The notes: generated by a model not told the origin, from the sequence alone. Numbered from the stretch's first letter, positions 26,000 to 35,237 are shown. The stretch is 35,849 bases of DNA from Rhodoferax sp. (GCF_025354435.1 NZ_JANXMU010000031.1:1-35849), one strand, 5' to 3'. Translations and numbers: made by a program.

Positions 26000-27142
26000 A
26001 TGAGCGCGCAAGTGCAATACATCGATGTGCACCGGGTGCTGTGCAGCGGCCCTGGCGACCTGGGGGGCGTGCAGGCCTTGGTCGACAGCGGTGCGCTACG
26101 CCCGGCCGATATCGTAGCGGTGATGGGCAAGACCGAAGGCAATGGCTGCGTCAACGATTTCACGCGTGACTTTGCGGTCACCCGCTGGTGCGATTTTCTC
26201 AGTCCGCACCTTGGGTGTTCGCCCAGCGAAGTAGGGCAGCGGGTGGCACTGGTGATGTCGGGCGGCACCGAAGGGGTGCTGTCGCCCCATTTCACGGTGT
26301 TTTCGCGCCGCTGGGTGACCGCCGAGCCGCAAAAGCTTGGCAAGCGCCTGGTGGTGGGCGTGGCGCATACCCGCGACTTTTTACCTGAAGAGATAGGCCG
26401 TAGCGCCCAGATTGAGTGCACGGCCGTGGCCGTGCGGGAAGCCATGCACGACGCAAGTATCGCCGATGCCGCCGACGTGCATTTTGTGCAGATCAAGTGC
26501 CCGTTGCTGACCTCCACCAAAGTGCATGCCGCGCTGCAACGCGGCGCTAGGCCGGTGACGCACGACAGCTACGAGTCCATGGCCTATTCCCGTGGGGCCT
26601 CTGCACTGGGTGTGGCGCTGGCCCTGGGCGAAATACCGCCTCCTGTGGATGCGGCGGCGCTGCTGTCGGACTGGTCGCTGTATTCGGCACGGGCCTCTGC
26701 GTCGGCGGGCATCGAGCTGGAAGCCAATGTGGTGATCGTGCTGGGCGAAGCCGAGGGGGCGGCATCGCCGTACCGTATCGCCCATACCGTGATGCGCGAC
26801 GCGGTGGATGCGGCCAGCGTACGCCGGATGCTACACGCGGCCCTGGAGCTGGGCGGCGATGGTGTATCGGTGCTGCCCGGTCTGGTCAACCTGCTGGCCA
26901 AAGCTGAAGCCAGCCCCGATGGCCAGGTGCGTGGGGCGCGGCACACCATGCTGAACGACTCTGACATCAATGCCACACGCCACGCACGGGCTGCCGTGGG
27001 CGCGGTGCTGGCCTCGGTGGTGGGCGATACCGCCCTGTATGTGTCTGGCGGGGCCGAGCACCAGGGCCCGGCCGGTGGCGGGCCGGTCGCGGCCATTGTG
27101 CGGGTGGGCCCGCTGGGCGATGCCGGGCTGCCCGCACTGTGA
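26000..27142 (+). CDS. Cyanuric acid amidohydrolase / barbiturase family protein
   Basis: A 380-residue ring-opening amidohydrolase with the threefold repeat of this rare fold. Lys-Ser pairs can be placed at K44 (VMGKTEGNGC), S87 (VMSGGTEG), K166 (VQIKCPLL), S235 (ASASAG), K301 (LLAKAEASPDG) and S349 (YVSGGAEHQGP). AtzD/TrzD open cyanuric acid to 1-carboxybiuret; barbiturase opens barbiturate to ureidomalonate. Stretches such as YESMAYSRGASALG are very close to AtzD as I recall it, and the atzFGEH and BiuH-like neighbours favour cyanuric acid, but the two activities are hard to tell apart by eye, so no symbol is given. It is the last gene of unit 1, 16 bases after atzH. Confidence 0.88.
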   Translation: MSAQVQYIDVHRVLCSGPGDLGGVQALVDSGALRPADIVAVMGKTEGNGCVNDFTRDFAVTRWCDFLSPHLGCSPSEVGQRVALVMSGGTEGVLSPHFTVFSRRWVTAEPQKLGKRLVVGVAHTRDFLPEEIGRSAQIECTAVAVREAMHDASIADAADVHFVQIKCPLLTSTKVHAALQRGARPVTHDSYESMAYSRGASALGVALALGEIPPPVDAAALLSDWSLYSARASASAGIELEANVVIVLGEAEGAASPYRIAHTVMRDAVDAASVRRMLHAALELGGDGVSVLPGLVNLLAKAEASPDGQVRGARHTMLNDSDINATRHARAAVGAVLASVVGDTALYVSGGAEHQGPAGGGPVAAIVRVGPLGDAGLPAL

Positions 27143-27182
27143 ATGCCATGGATGCCCAATTTATTCAGCAGCAGGCACACAT

Positions 27183-27207
27183 TTTGCATCCATTCTTGTA
27201 TCCAAGA
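27183..27207 (+). promoter_or_regulatory. Composite operator/promoter motif of unit 2 (transporter side)
   Basis: TTTGCATC (27183-27190), three bases, then TCTTGTATCCAAGA (27194-27207), the exact reverse complement of the box at 22252-22265. It lies 67 bases before the binding-protein start in a 132-bp gap; AAAGAT (27207-27212) may be a -10 box 17 bases after TTGCAT. Confidence 0.72.
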
Positions 27208-27274
27208 AAGATTCCGTTTTACGCACCGTTTTGATCCAGCCTCCCTTTTCACACTTCCCCCCGAAAGGACTGCC

Positions 27275-28387
27275 ATGACCACCTTCAACCGCCGCGACTC
27301 CCTGAAAACCATCGCCGCTCTGGGCGCTGCCAGCACGCTGGGTGGCCTGGGCAACCTGGCCCGGGCACAGACACCGCTGACCATCGGCGTGATCTACGTC
27401 GGCCCGCGTGACGACTACGGCTACAACCAGTCGCAGGCGGCGGCGGCGGCCGAGGCCAAGAAAATGCCCGGCATCAAGGTGGTGGAGGAAGAGAACGTGC
27501 CCGAAACCTCGGCCGTGCAGAAAACCATGACCGGCATGATTGCCCAAGACGGTGCCAAGCTGCTGTTTCCTACCTCGTACGGTTACTTTGACCCGCACAT
27601 CCTGGCGCTGGCGCCCAAGTACCCCGATGTGCGCTTTTCGCACTGCGGCGGTATGTGGACCGAGGGCAAGCACCCTAAGAACGTGGGCAGCTTCTTTGGC
27701 TACATCGACGAATGCCAGTTCTTGAACGGTGTCATCGCTTGCCACATGAGCAAGAGCGGCAAGATCGCCTTCGTGGCGGCCAAGCCGATTCCGCAGGTAC
27801 TGCGCAATATCAACGCCTTCACCCTGGGCGCGCGCTCGGTCAAGCCCGGCATTACCTGCAGCGTGATTTTCACCGGCGACTGGTCCATGGCCGTCAAGGA
27901 AGCCGAGGCCACTAACAGCCTGGCCGACCAGGGCTGCGACGTGTTCACCATGCACGTGGACGGCCCCAAGGTGATTGTGGAAACCGCTGCCAAGCGCGGC
28001 AAGATGGTGTGCGGCTACCACGCCAGCCAGGCCAAGCTGGCCCCCAACGCCTACCTCACCGGTGCCGAGTGGAACTGGTTCACCGCCTACAAAACCGCCA
28101 TCGACGCGGCCCAGTCGGGCAAGCCGCACCCCAACTTCCTGCGCGGCGGCCTGAAAGACGGCTACGTGAAAACCTCGCCCTACGGTGCCATGGTGACCGA
28201 TGCCGCCAAGAAGCAGGCCGACGGCATCAAGGCCCAGATGGTGGGCGACAAGTTCGACATCTTCAAAGGCCCGCTGAAGGACAACAAGGGCAAAGAGGTC
28301 ATCGCCGCAGGCAAGGTCTTGAAGCAGACCGACCCGGTGCTGGAAAGCATGAACTACCTGGTCGAAGGCGTACAAGGCAGTTTCTAA
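27275..28387 (+). CDS. BMP-family (PnrA-type) ABC transporter substrate-binding protein
   Basis: A 370-residue periplasmic binding protein of the basic membrane protein family. The leader MTTFNRRDSLKTIAALG with an RR pair, hydrophobic core and ARAQ cleavage looks like a Tat-type signal. The mature fold includes IGVIYVGPRDDYGYNQSQ and FFGYIDECQFLNGVIA. BMP proteins usually bind nucleosides or related heterocycles. Beside the ring-opening hydrolase, an N-heterocycle such as cyanuric acid or a linear ureide is a likely ligand (inference). The start at 27275 has AAAGGA upstream; the frame is open from 27143, but that part contains the operator. Confidence 0.9.
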   Translation: MTTFNRRDSLKTIAALGAASTLGGLGNLARAQTPLTIGVIYVGPRDDYGYNQSQAAAAAEAKKMPGIKVVEEENVPETSAVQKTMTGMIAQDGAKLLFPTSYGYFDPHILALAPKYPDVRFSHCGGMWTEGKHPKNVGSFFGYIDECQFLNGVIACHMSKSGKIAFVAAKPIPQVLRNINAFTLGARSVKPGITCSVIFTGDWSMAVKEAEATNSLADQGCDVFTMHVDGPKVIVETAAKRGKMVCGYHASQAKLAPNAYLTGAEWNWFTAYKTAIDAAQSGKPHPNFLRGGLKDGYVKTSPYGAMVTDAAKKQADGIKAQMVGDKFDIFKGPLKDNKGKEVIAAGKVLKQTDPVLESMNYLVEGVQGSF

Positions 28388-28396
28388 GCCACCGCC

Positions 28397-29443
28397 ATGA
28401 AAGACATCTTGCTGCCGACATCGGCCATTGCGCTGGCACTGCTGCTGTTCGGCGCGTTCGTCTGGTTTGCTGGGGTCAGCCCGTTGGACATGTGGTTGAC
28501 CCTGTTCAAGGGCGCGTTCGGCGACTGGTTTTCGTGGCAAAACACGCTGCAGCGCTCGGCACCGCTGATGCTGACGGCCCTATGCGTGGCGCTGCCGGCG
28601 CGCGCCGGGCTAGTCATCATCGGCGGGGAGGGCGCTTTGGTGCTGGGCGGGTTGGCCGCTGCCGCCGCAGGCACCTTGCTGCCCCTACCCGCCAATCTGC
28701 TGGGCACCGCGCTGGTGTGCGCTGCGGGCGCGCTGGCCGGGGCGCTGTGGATCATGCTGGCGGGCTGGCTGCGACAGGCGCGCGGCATCAACGAGACCAT
28801 CAGTAGCCTGCTGCTGGCCTACATCGCCATCGGCATCTTCAAGCACCTGGTGGAAGGCCTGCTGCGCGATCCGGCCAGCCTGAATAAGCCCGCCACCCAT
28901 TCCCTGCCCGAGGGCATGCTGATTACTGGCATTGCGGGTTCGGACGTGCACTGGGGGCTGGTGCTGGGCGTGCTGGCCTGCGTCGCCCTGGGGCTGTGGC
29001 TGCGCTGGACGGTATCGGGCTTCTCGATCCGCGTGGTGGGCGGCAACCCGCTCGCAGCGCAACTGGTGGGCCTGCCCGCTACGCAACTGATTCTGACCGC
29101 CTGCGCCCTGGGCGGTGCCGGTGCCGGGCTGGCCGGTGCTGTGGAGGTAGCGGCGGTGCACACCAATGCCAATGCTTCGCTGATCTCGGGCTACGGCTAC
29201 GCGGGCATTTTGGTGTCCTTCATCGCCCGGCACAACCCGGTGGCCATCGTGCCGGTCGCCATTTTGTTCGGTGGCTTTGGTGCTGCAGGCAGCCTGCTGC
29301 AGCGCCGCCTGGGCCTGCCGGACGCGTCGGTGATGGTGTTGCAAGGCATTGCCTTTGTGCTGATCCTGGCCAGCGAAGCGCTGCGCGACGTGGACTGGAA
29401 AACGGTGTTTGCCAAGATGCGTAAACCGGTGGAGGTGGCATGA
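28397..29443 (+). CDS. BMP-type ABC transporter permease 1
   Basis: A 348-residue membrane protein with about nine hydrophobic stretches, of the RbsC/YufP-like permease type. Motif GLVIIGGEGALVLGGLAA (~74-91) and ARGINETISSLLLAYIAIG (~129-147) are typical for permeases that serve BMP binding proteins. It starts 9 bases after the binding protein and overlaps the next permease by ATGA (29440-29443). Confidence 0.9.
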   Translation: MKDILLPTSAIALALLLFGAFVWFAGVSPLDMWLTLFKGAFGDWFSWQNTLQRSAPLMLTALCVALPARAGLVIIGGEGALVLGGLAAAAAGTLLPLPANLLGTALVCAAGALAGALWIMLAGWLRQARGINETISSLLLAYIAIGIFKHLVEGLLRDPASLNKPATHSLPEGMLITGIAGSDVHWGLVLGVLACVALGLWLRWTVSGFSIRVVGGNPLAAQLVGLPATQLILTACALGGAGAGLAGAVEVAAVHTNANASLISGYGYAGILVSFIARHNPVAIVPVAILFGGFGAAGSLLQRRLGLPDASVMVLQGIAFVLILASEALRDVDWKTVFAKMRKPVEVA

Positions 29444-30360
29444 CTGCAGACCAATGGGTAGCGCTTTTCGCCGGAATTATTGGCGGGGCCTTGCGGGTGG
29501 GCACGCCGTTCCTGTTCGTGAGTCTGGGCGAATGCCTCACCGAAAAGTCCGGCCGCATCAACCTCGGGCTGGAAGGCGTGCTGGTGCTGTCGGCCATGAC
29601 GGCCTTTGGCGGGGCCTACCTGACCGGCTCGCCCTGGCTGGGCGTGCTGGCCGGGGCCATGGCGGGGGCGCTGCTGGCCACCTTGCACGGCGTGCTGTGC
29701 TCGCTGCCACGGGTCAACGACGTGGCCACAGGCATTGCGCTGATGCTGCTGGGCACGGGGCTGGCCTTCTACCTGGGCAAGCCCTTGATCCAGCCGCAGG
29801 CACCGCAGATTCCGGCCATCGCGCTGGGTGGCTGGAGTGACTCCACCGTGGTGCAGGCGGCCTTGCAAATCAACGCACTGCTGCCCATCGGCATCGCCTT
29901 GGCCGTGGCATTGTGGTGGGCGTTTGCGCGCACCCGCTGGGGCCTGCTGGTGCGGCTGGCGGGCGACTCGGCCAATGCCACGCGGGCGCTGGGCTATTCC
30001 GTATCCGGCATCCGCATCGCGGCCACGGCGGCGGGCGGCTTCATGGCGGGCCTGGGCGGTGCGTCGCTCACTTTGTTCTACCCCGGTAGCTGGAACGAAG
30101 GCATCTCCAGCGGCCAGGGCCTGATCGCCGTGGCGCTGGTGATCTTCGCGCGCTGGAGCCCGCTGCGCTGCGTAGGCGCGGCCCTGCTGTTCGGCGGTGC
30201 CGGGGCGATTGGCCCGGCCATGCAGTCGGTGGGCATTGGCTGGGGCTACCACCTGTTCAACACCGTGCCCTATGTGCTGACCCTGGTGATTCTGGTGCTG
30301 ACCTGCAAGCCCGGCAGCGTGGCCGTGGGCAGCCCGGGCGAACTGTCCTCTACACGCTAG
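29440..30360 (+). CDS. BMP-type ABC transporter permease 2
   Basis: A 306-residue membrane protein with about eight hydrophobic segments. The segment SGRINLGLEGVLVLSAMTAF (~36-55) matches the second permease of BMP-type importers (YufQ-like). It pairs with the preceding permease as a heterodimer. Start and stop of the two permease genes overlap by four bases, and the formamidase follows after 9 bases with AGGAGA in between. Confidence 0.9.
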   Translation: MTADQWVALFAGIIGGALRVGTPFLFVSLGECLTEKSGRINLGLEGVLVLSAMTAFGGAYLTGSPWLGVLAGAMAGALLATLHGVLCSLPRVNDVATGIALMLLGTGLAFYLGKPLIQPQAPQIPAIALGGWSDSTVVQAALQINALLPIGIALAVALWWAFARTRWGLLVRLAGDSANATRALGYSVSGIRIAATAAGGFMAGLGGASLTLFYPGSWNEGISSGQGLIAVALVIFARWSPLRCVGAALLFGGAGAIGPAMQSVGIGWGYHLFNTVPYVLTLVILVLTCKPGSVAVGSPGELSSTR

Positions 30361-30369
30361 GAGAATGCC

Positions 30370-31404
30370 GTGAGCGGTTTTGGTGGCTTGAATAAATCAA
30401 AAAATGGCGTGGTCATTGGCTTGGTGCAGTTGCAACTGCCGGTGGTCACCACCCCGGTCGAGCTGGCCGCGCAAACCCGGCACATCTGTGACTTGGTGGC
30501 CAAGGCGCGCCGCAACCAGGGCAGCATGGACCTGGTGGTGTTCCCCGAGTACGCGCTGCATGGCCTGAGCATGGACACCAACCCCGCCATCATGTGTTCG
30601 CTGGACGGGCCCGAGGTGGCCGCCTTCAAAAAAGCCTGTGTGGACAACCGCATCTGGGGCTGCTTCTCCATCATGGAGCAGCACCCAGGCGGTAATCCGT
30701 ACAACAGCGGCCTCATCATCGACGATACCGGCCGCATCCGGCTGTACTACCGCAAGCTGCACCCCTGGGTGCCGGTAGAGCCTTGGGAGCCTGGCAACCT
30801 GGGCATACCAGTGTGCGACGGACCCAACGGCAGCCGCCTGGCCCTCATCATTTGCCACGACGGCATGTTCCCCGAAATGGCGCGCGAGGCGGCGTACAAG
30901 GGGGCTGACATCATCCTGCGTACGGCGGGCTACACCGCACCCATCCGCCATGCCTGGAAGATCACCAACCAGGCCAACGCCTTCTGCAACCTGGCCTACA
31001 CCGCCAGTGTCTGCATGTGTGGCAGCGACGGCACTTTCGACTCCATGGGCGAGGGCATGTTCTGCCACTTCGACGGCACGGTGATGGTGCAGGGCAGTGG
31101 CCGCCCCGATGAAATCATCACCGCCGAACTGCGGCCCGACCTAGTGCGCGAGGCCCGCAGTGGCTGGGGCGTAGAAAACAATATGTACCAGCTCTACCAC
31201 CGCGGCTACGTGGCCGTCAAAGGTGGGGCGCAGGACTTTCCCTACACCTACATGCAGGACATGGCGACCGGCCAGTACAAGCTGCCCTGGGAGGTGGCGG
31301 TCACCGATGGCACACCTTGCGGCTTCGATGCGCCCACGCGGGCCTACAAGGGCCCGGAAGCCAATCCTTACCCCAGCCCTTCCACCACCCGGTTGGCAGA
31401 ATGA
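30370..31404 (+). CDS. amiF: Formamidase (nitrilase superfamily)
   Basis: A 344-residue carbon-nitrogen hydrolase starting at GTG 30370 with AGGAGA six bases upstream (the nearby ATG at 30364 runs into a stop). The catalytic triad reads E60 (VFPEY), K129 (YRKLHPW) and C162 (ICHDGM). Motifs [29 protein letters not shown] and [17 protein letters not shown] are those of AmiF rather than the broader aliphatic amidase AmiE. AmiF converts formamide to formate and ammonia. In this operon of ureide hydrolases it probably handles a small amide made from, or taken up with, the main substrate; a changed specificity is possible. Confidence 0.88.
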   Translation: MSGFGGLNKSKNGVVIGLVQLQLPVVTTPVELAAQTRHICDLVAKARRNQGSMDLVVFPEYALHGLSMDTNPAIMCSLDGPEVAAFKKACVDNRIWGCFSIMEQHPGGNPYNSGLIIDDTGRIRLYYRKLHPWVPVEPWEPGNLGIPVCDGPNGSRLALIICHDGMFPEMAREAAYKGADIILRTAGYTAPIRHAWKITNQANAFCNLAYTASVCMCGSDGTFDSMGEGMFCHFDGTVMVQGSGRPDEIITAELRPDLVREARSGWGVENNMYQLYHRGYVAVKGGAQDFPYTYMQDMATGQYKLPWEVAVTDGTPCGFDAPTRAYKGPEANPYPSPSTTRLAE

Positions 31405-32102
31405 CCATGCAAACCTCCCCCCGCTTCGTCCAGGCCAACCCCTACGCCTGGCCCTACAACGGCGCGCTGCGGCCCCACAACACGGCCCTCATCGTCATCG
31501 ACATGCAGACCGACTTTTGCGGGGTCGGCGGGTACGTGGACGTGATGGGCTACGACATCGGCCTGACCCGCGCACCCATCGCCCCAATCGCCGCCGTGCT
31601 GGCCCGGCTGCGGCCCTTGGGCTTTCACATCATCCATACCCGCGAAGGGCACCGGCCCGACCTGGCCGACCTGCCCGCCAACAAGCGCTGGCGCTCGCGC
31701 CAGATTGGCGCGGACGGTGTCGGCATCGGCGACCCCGGCCCCTGCGGGCGCATCCTGGTGCGCGGTGAACCCGGCTGGGAGATCATCCCCGAGCTGGCCC
31801 CGCTGCCCGGCGAGGTGGTGATCGACAAGCCCGGCAAGGGCTCGTTCTACGCCACCGACCTGGACATGGTGCTGCGCCTGCGCGGCGTGCAGAACCTGAT
31901 TTTCGCGGGCATTACCACCGACGTATGCGTGCACACCACCATGCGCGATGCCAACGACCGGGGCTACGAGTGCCTGCTGCTGTCCGACTGCACCGCCGCC
32001 ACCGACCCGGCCAACCACCAGGCGGCGCTGAACATGGTGACCATGCAGGGCGGCGTGTTCGGTGCGCACGCCACGTCCGCCGCGCTGCTGGCCGTTGTCT
32101 AA
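31401..32102 (+). CDS. biuH: Biuret hydrolase (isochorismatase/cysteine hydrolase family)
   Basis: A 233-residue cysteine hydrolase. The triad is D34 (VIDMQTDF), K143 (DKPGKGSF) and C176 (TTDVCVHTT). The stretches [37 protein letters not shown] and [10 protein letters not shown] closely follow biuret hydrolase BiuH of Rhizobium leguminosarum as I recall it. BiuH turns biuret into allophanate and ammonia, the substrate of AtzF encoded in unit 1. It starts inside the stop of amiF (ATGA, 31401-31404). A second ATG at 31407 is possible. Confidence 0.88.
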   Translation: MTMQTSPRFVQANPYAWPYNGALRPHNTALIVIDMQTDFCGVGGYVDVMGYDIGLTRAPIAPIAAVLARLRPLGFHIIHTREGHRPDLADLPANKRWRSRQIGADGVGIGDPGPCGRILVRGEPGWEIIPELAPLPGEVVIDKPGKGSFYATDLDMVLRLRGVQNLIFAGITTDVCVHTTMRDANDRGYECLLLSDCTAATDPANHQAALNMVTMQGGVFGAHATSAALLAVV

Positions 32103-32115
32103 CCCAAGGAACTCC

Positions 32116-33729
32116 ATGGCCTCCGACACCACTCCCATTGGCGCGCTTCCGGCGGGCACCGGCGCGCTGACGCTGGACACCTATTTGCTGACCAAACGCT
32201 TCGGCAGCTTCACCGCCATGGACAGCGTGACGATGCGCGTCGAACCTGGCTCGGTGCACGCCCTGCTAGGTGAAAACGGTGCGGGCAAAAGCACTCTGGT
32301 GAAATGCGTGGCGGGCTTCCAGCGCGCGGAAGAGGGCAGCATCCTGATCGACGGGCGCGAGCAGGACATTGCCAACCCCATCGTGGCGCGCAGCCTGGGC
32401 ATCGGTATGGTCTACCAGCACTTCACCCTGGCACCGGGCATGACGGTGGCCGAGAACCTGCTGCTGGCCGGTGGCACCCTGCCCGCGGTGATCGACTGGA
32501 CCGCCAAGCGCGCCGAGCTCAAAGCCTTTTTGGCCACTACGCCCTTCAGCCTGGACCTGGATGCCCGCCCCGCCGAGCTGGCGGCAGGCGAGAAGCAAAA
32601 GCTGGAACTGCTGAAACAGCTCTACCTGAAGCCCCGCCTTTTGATCCTGGACGAGCCCACCTCGGTGCTCACCCCGCAAGAGGCCGACGAGGTGCTGGGC
32701 CATGTGCGCGCCTTCGCCCAAAGCGGCCAGTGCAGCGTGCTCATCATTACCCACAAGTTCCGCGAGGTGCTGGCCTATGCCGATGGTGTGACGGTGCTGC
32801 GCCGCGGCAAGGCGGTGCACCACGACCGGGTGGCTGGGGCTGCGCCGCAGGAACTCACGCGCACCCTGGCCCAGGCCATGATGGGTGAAAGTTCTGAGTC
32901 AAATAGTGCTCTGGCGCAGGATATGCCTACACGACGTGCTACACAAAGTGCAGCAAATGAAGGTCCTGTCGCTCTGCAGGTGGACGACCTGAAAGCCCAG
33001 GGCGACCGCGGCACCCTGGCCTTGCACGGTCTGAGTCTACAGGTGCGCAAGGGCGAGATCCTGGGCGTGGCCGGTGTCTCGGGTAATGGCCAGCGCGAGC
33101 TGGTGGAGGCGCTGGTGGGCCAGCGCGCGCGCCTGAGCGGCCGGGTGCAGGTAATGGGCGAGCCCTATGCCGCCCGCCGCGCCGACAACCGCCGCCTCAA
33201 GGTGCGCAGCCTGCCCGAAGAACCCTTGCGCAATGCCTGCGTGGGAGATTTGTCGGTGGCCGAAAACATGGCGCTGCGCGACTTCGACCAGGCACCGCTG
33301 AACGTGGGCGGCCTGCTGCGCTTTTCCACCTGGCGCAGCCGGGCGCGTGAATGGATCCAGGAATATGGCGTAAAGACGCAGGGCGAGGGCGCGCCCATCC
33401 GCAGCCTGTCGGGCGGCAACGTGCAGCGCGCCGTGCTGGCCCGCGAGCTGGCGGGCGAGATCAATGTGCTGATTGCGGCCAACCCGGTGTTCGGCCTGGA
33501 CTTTGCCGCCGTGGCCGAAATCCACAGCCGCATCCTGGGTGTGCGCGACCGTGGCGGCGCAGTGCTGCTGATCAGCGAAGACCTGGACGAACTGCTGGAG
33601 CTGGCCGACCGCATCGTGGTCATGAGCGAAGGCCGCATTGTGTTTGAAACCCCTGCCGCCACCGCCGAGCGCCACATCCTAGGTGCCCACATGGGTGGTG
33701 GCCACGACGACCACAAGGAGGCTGCATGA
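32116..33729 (+). CDS. BMP-type ABC transporter ATPase with two nucleotide-binding domains
   Basis: A 537-residue ATPase of the RbsA/YufO type. The first domain has Walker [10 protein letters not shown] (52-60) and LDEPTSVL. The second has the degenerate [25 protein letters not shown] and ANPVFGLD, as usual for BMP importers. Between them, at about residues 262-279, lies a Ser/Thr/Arg-rich linker whose DNA is a copy of the dispersed repeat. The start at 32116 has AAGGA at 32106-32110; an upstream frame from 32062 lies within biuH. It is placed after biuH rather than next to the permeases, but on the same strand and in the same tight operon. Confidence 0.92.
   Translation: MASDTTPIGALPAGTGALTLDTYLLTKRFGSFTAMDSVTMRVEPGSVHALLGENGAGKSTLVKCVAGFQRAEEGSILIDGREQDIANPIVARSLGIGMVYQHFTLAPGMTVAENLLLAGGTLPAVIDWTAKRAELKAFLATTPFSLDLDARPAELAAGEKQKLELLKQLYLKPRLLILDEPTSVLTPQEADEVLGHVRAFAQSGQCSVLIITHKFREVLAYADGVTVLRRGKAVHHDRVAGAAPQELTRTLAQAMMGESSESNSALAQDMPTRRATQSAANEGPVALQVDDLKAQGDRGTLALHGLSLQVRKGEILGVAGVSGNGQRELVEALVGQRARLSGRVQVMGEPYAARRADNRRLKVRSLPEEPLRNACVGDLSVAENMALRDFDQAPLNVGGLLRFSTWRSRAREWIQEYGVKTQGEGAPIRSLSGGNVQRAVLARELAGEINVLIAANPVFGLDFAAVAEIHSRILGVRDRGGAVLLISEDLDELLELADRIVVMSEGRIVFETPAATAERHILGAHMGGGHDDHKEAA
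32899..32951 (-). repeat. Copy E of the dispersed repeat, inside the ATPase linker
   Basis: On the minus strand TAGCACGTCGTGTAGG, then CCTGCGCCAGAGC and CTATTT, align without gaps to copy A with 24 of 38 bases equal after TAGC. It is in frame and encodes a polar linker between the two ATPase domains. Confidence 0.6.
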
Positions 33730-34400
33730 ACATCCCCGCCCTGCCGTTCGACTACCCGCTGGACCTGCCCCACGCCGCCCTGGTCATCATCGACATGCAG
33801 CGCGACTTCATCGAGCCCGGCGGCTTTGGCGCCACCCTGGGCAACAACGTGGCCCTGCTGGAGGCGATCGTGCCCGCCTGCCAGGCCATGCTGGCGGCCT
33901 GGCGCACGGCAGGAGGCCTGGTGGTGCACACCCGCGAGGCGCACCGGCCCGACCTGTCCGACTGCCCCCCGGCCAAGCGGAACCGGGGTAACCCGGCGCT
34001 GCGCATTGGCGACCTGGGCGCGATGGGCGCGATGGGCCGCATTCTGGTAGCGGGGGAGCCGGGCAACCAGATCATCCAGGCGCTGGCCCCGGTGGCGGGC
34101 GAGATCGTCATCAACAAACCCGGCAAGGGCGCGTTTTACGCCACCGGCCTGCACGAGATGCTGCAACAGCGCGGTATCCAGCAGCTGCTGTTCATGGGTG
34201 TGACCACCGAAGTCTGCGTGCAGACCAGCATGCGCGAGGCCAACGACCGTGGCTATGACGGCCCGCTGCTGGAAGACTGCACCGAGAGCTACTTCCCCCA
34301 GTTCAAGGCCGCCACCTTGGAGATGGTGCGCGCGCAGGGCGGCATCGTCGGCTGGACGGCGCCCAGCACCGCGGTCGTACGGGCATTGGCCGCCCTGTGA
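33726..34400 (+). CDS. Cysteine hydrolase (isochorismatase family), triuret-hydrolase-like
   Basis: A 224-residue paralogue of the preceding BiuH. The triad is D23 (IIDMQRDF), K131 (NKPGKGAF) and C164 (TTEVCVQTS), with almost the same spacing as in BiuH. It lacks the BiuH N-terminal YxWPYNG and the GYD segment, so a different ureide is expected. In Herbaspirillum a triuret hydrolase (TrtA) of this superfamily is encoded with BiuH and makes carboxybiuret and ammonia from triuret; this gene is a good candidate for that role but the call is by context. Ureidoacrylate or N-carbamoyl substrates are alternatives. Its start overlaps the ATPase stop as ATGA (33726-33729). Confidence 0.75.
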   Translation: MNIPALPFDYPLDLPHAALVIIDMQRDFIEPGGFGATLGNNVALLEAIVPACQAMLAAWRTAGGLVVHTREAHRPDLSDCPPAKRNRGNPALRIGDLGAMGAMGRILVAGEPGNQIIQALAPVAGEIVINKPGKGAFYATGLHEMLQQRGIQQLLFMGVTTEVCVQTSMREANDRGYDGPLLEDCTESYFPQFKAATLEMVRAQGGIVGWTAPSTAVVRALAAL

Positions 34401-34434
34401 AAGCCGGTGTGCTGCAACTGCTAAAGTTTGCCCC

Positions 34435-35178
34435 GTGCAATCTTTGACTCCCACCCCCACCCCCCCTGCAGAACCCACCGCATACCGCTCGCGCGCCGAC
34501 GAGGTCTATGCCCAGCTCAAGCGCGACGTGGGTGAATTCACCCTGGTCCCCGGCGACCGCTTTACCGAAAACGAGATCAGCGAACGCCTGGGCGTGTCGC
34601 GCACTCCCGTGCGGCAGGCGCTGATCCGGCTGCAGCAAGAGGGCTATGTGGAGGTGCTGTTTCGCAGCGGCTGGCGGGTGCTGCCGTTCAACTTCGAGCA
34701 GTTTGAGCAGCTCTACGACCTGCGCATGGTGCTGGAAACCACCGCCGCCCACCGCCTGTGCGAAGGCGGCGCGGGGGCAGGGGCAGCGCACATCCAGATC
34801 GACCACGCGCTGCTGGAGGAACTGGTGGCCATCTGGCTGGTGCCGGTGGCCCAGCGCAGCACCGACGGCATCGCCGTGGCCCGCTGGGACGAAGAATTCC
34901 ACTGCGCCCTGGTGCGCGCCGCAGGCAACACCGAGATGGCCCGTGTGCACAGCGATGTGACTGAGCGCATCCGCATCATCCGGCGGCTCGATTTCACCAA
35001 GCAGGCGCGCATCACCGCCACGTATGAGGAGCACGCCAAGATCCTCAAGGCCATCCGCAGCCACCGCGGCGACCAGGCCGCCATGCTGCTGCGCGCCCAC
35101 ATCCAGAGCAGCCAGGCCGAGGTGCGCAAGATCACCTTGCACCAGGTGCATGTGGCCAGGCAGGCGGCGGCGGGCTAG
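34435..35178 (+). CDS. GntR family regulator with FCD domain
   Basis: A 247-residue regulator, starting at GTG 34435 after a 34-base gap. The N-terminal winged helix-turn-helix holds GDRFTENEISERLGVSRTPVRQAL (split: GDRFTENEIS, LGVSRTPVRQAL, about 40-63). The C-terminal all-helical FCD/VanR-type domain includes LYDLRMVLETTAAHRL (~97-112), DEEFHCALVRAAGN (~151-164) and the histidine-rich ligand and metal site region with EEHAKILKAI. It most likely binds the two identical boxes at 22252 and 27194. Expected role: repressor lifted by a pathway intermediate (inference). It ends the cluster; the sequence after it is AT-rich and foreign in character. Confidence 0.88.
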   Translation: MQSLTPTPTPPAEPTAYRSRADEVYAQLKRDVGEFTLVPGDRFTENEISERLGVSRTPVRQALIRLQQEGYVEVLFRSGWRVLPFNFEQFEQLYDLRMVLETTAAHRLCEGGAGAGAAHIQIDHALLEELVAIWLVPVAQRSTDGIAVARWDEEFHCALVRAAGNTEMARVHSDVTERIRIIRRLDFTKQARITATYEEHAKILKAIRSHRGDQAAMLLRAHIQSSQAEVRKITLHQVHVARQAAAG

Positions 35179-35237
35179 ATTTAGTATGTAAACAAGGCAC
35201 TAGCCAGCAAACGAAAAATAAAGATAAAAGGTCAGAC

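Noticed and set aside
34401-34434. Third regulator box upstream of the gntR gene
   Set aside because: Searched for TCTTG/CAAGA there and found none; gntR is probably expressed from unit 2.
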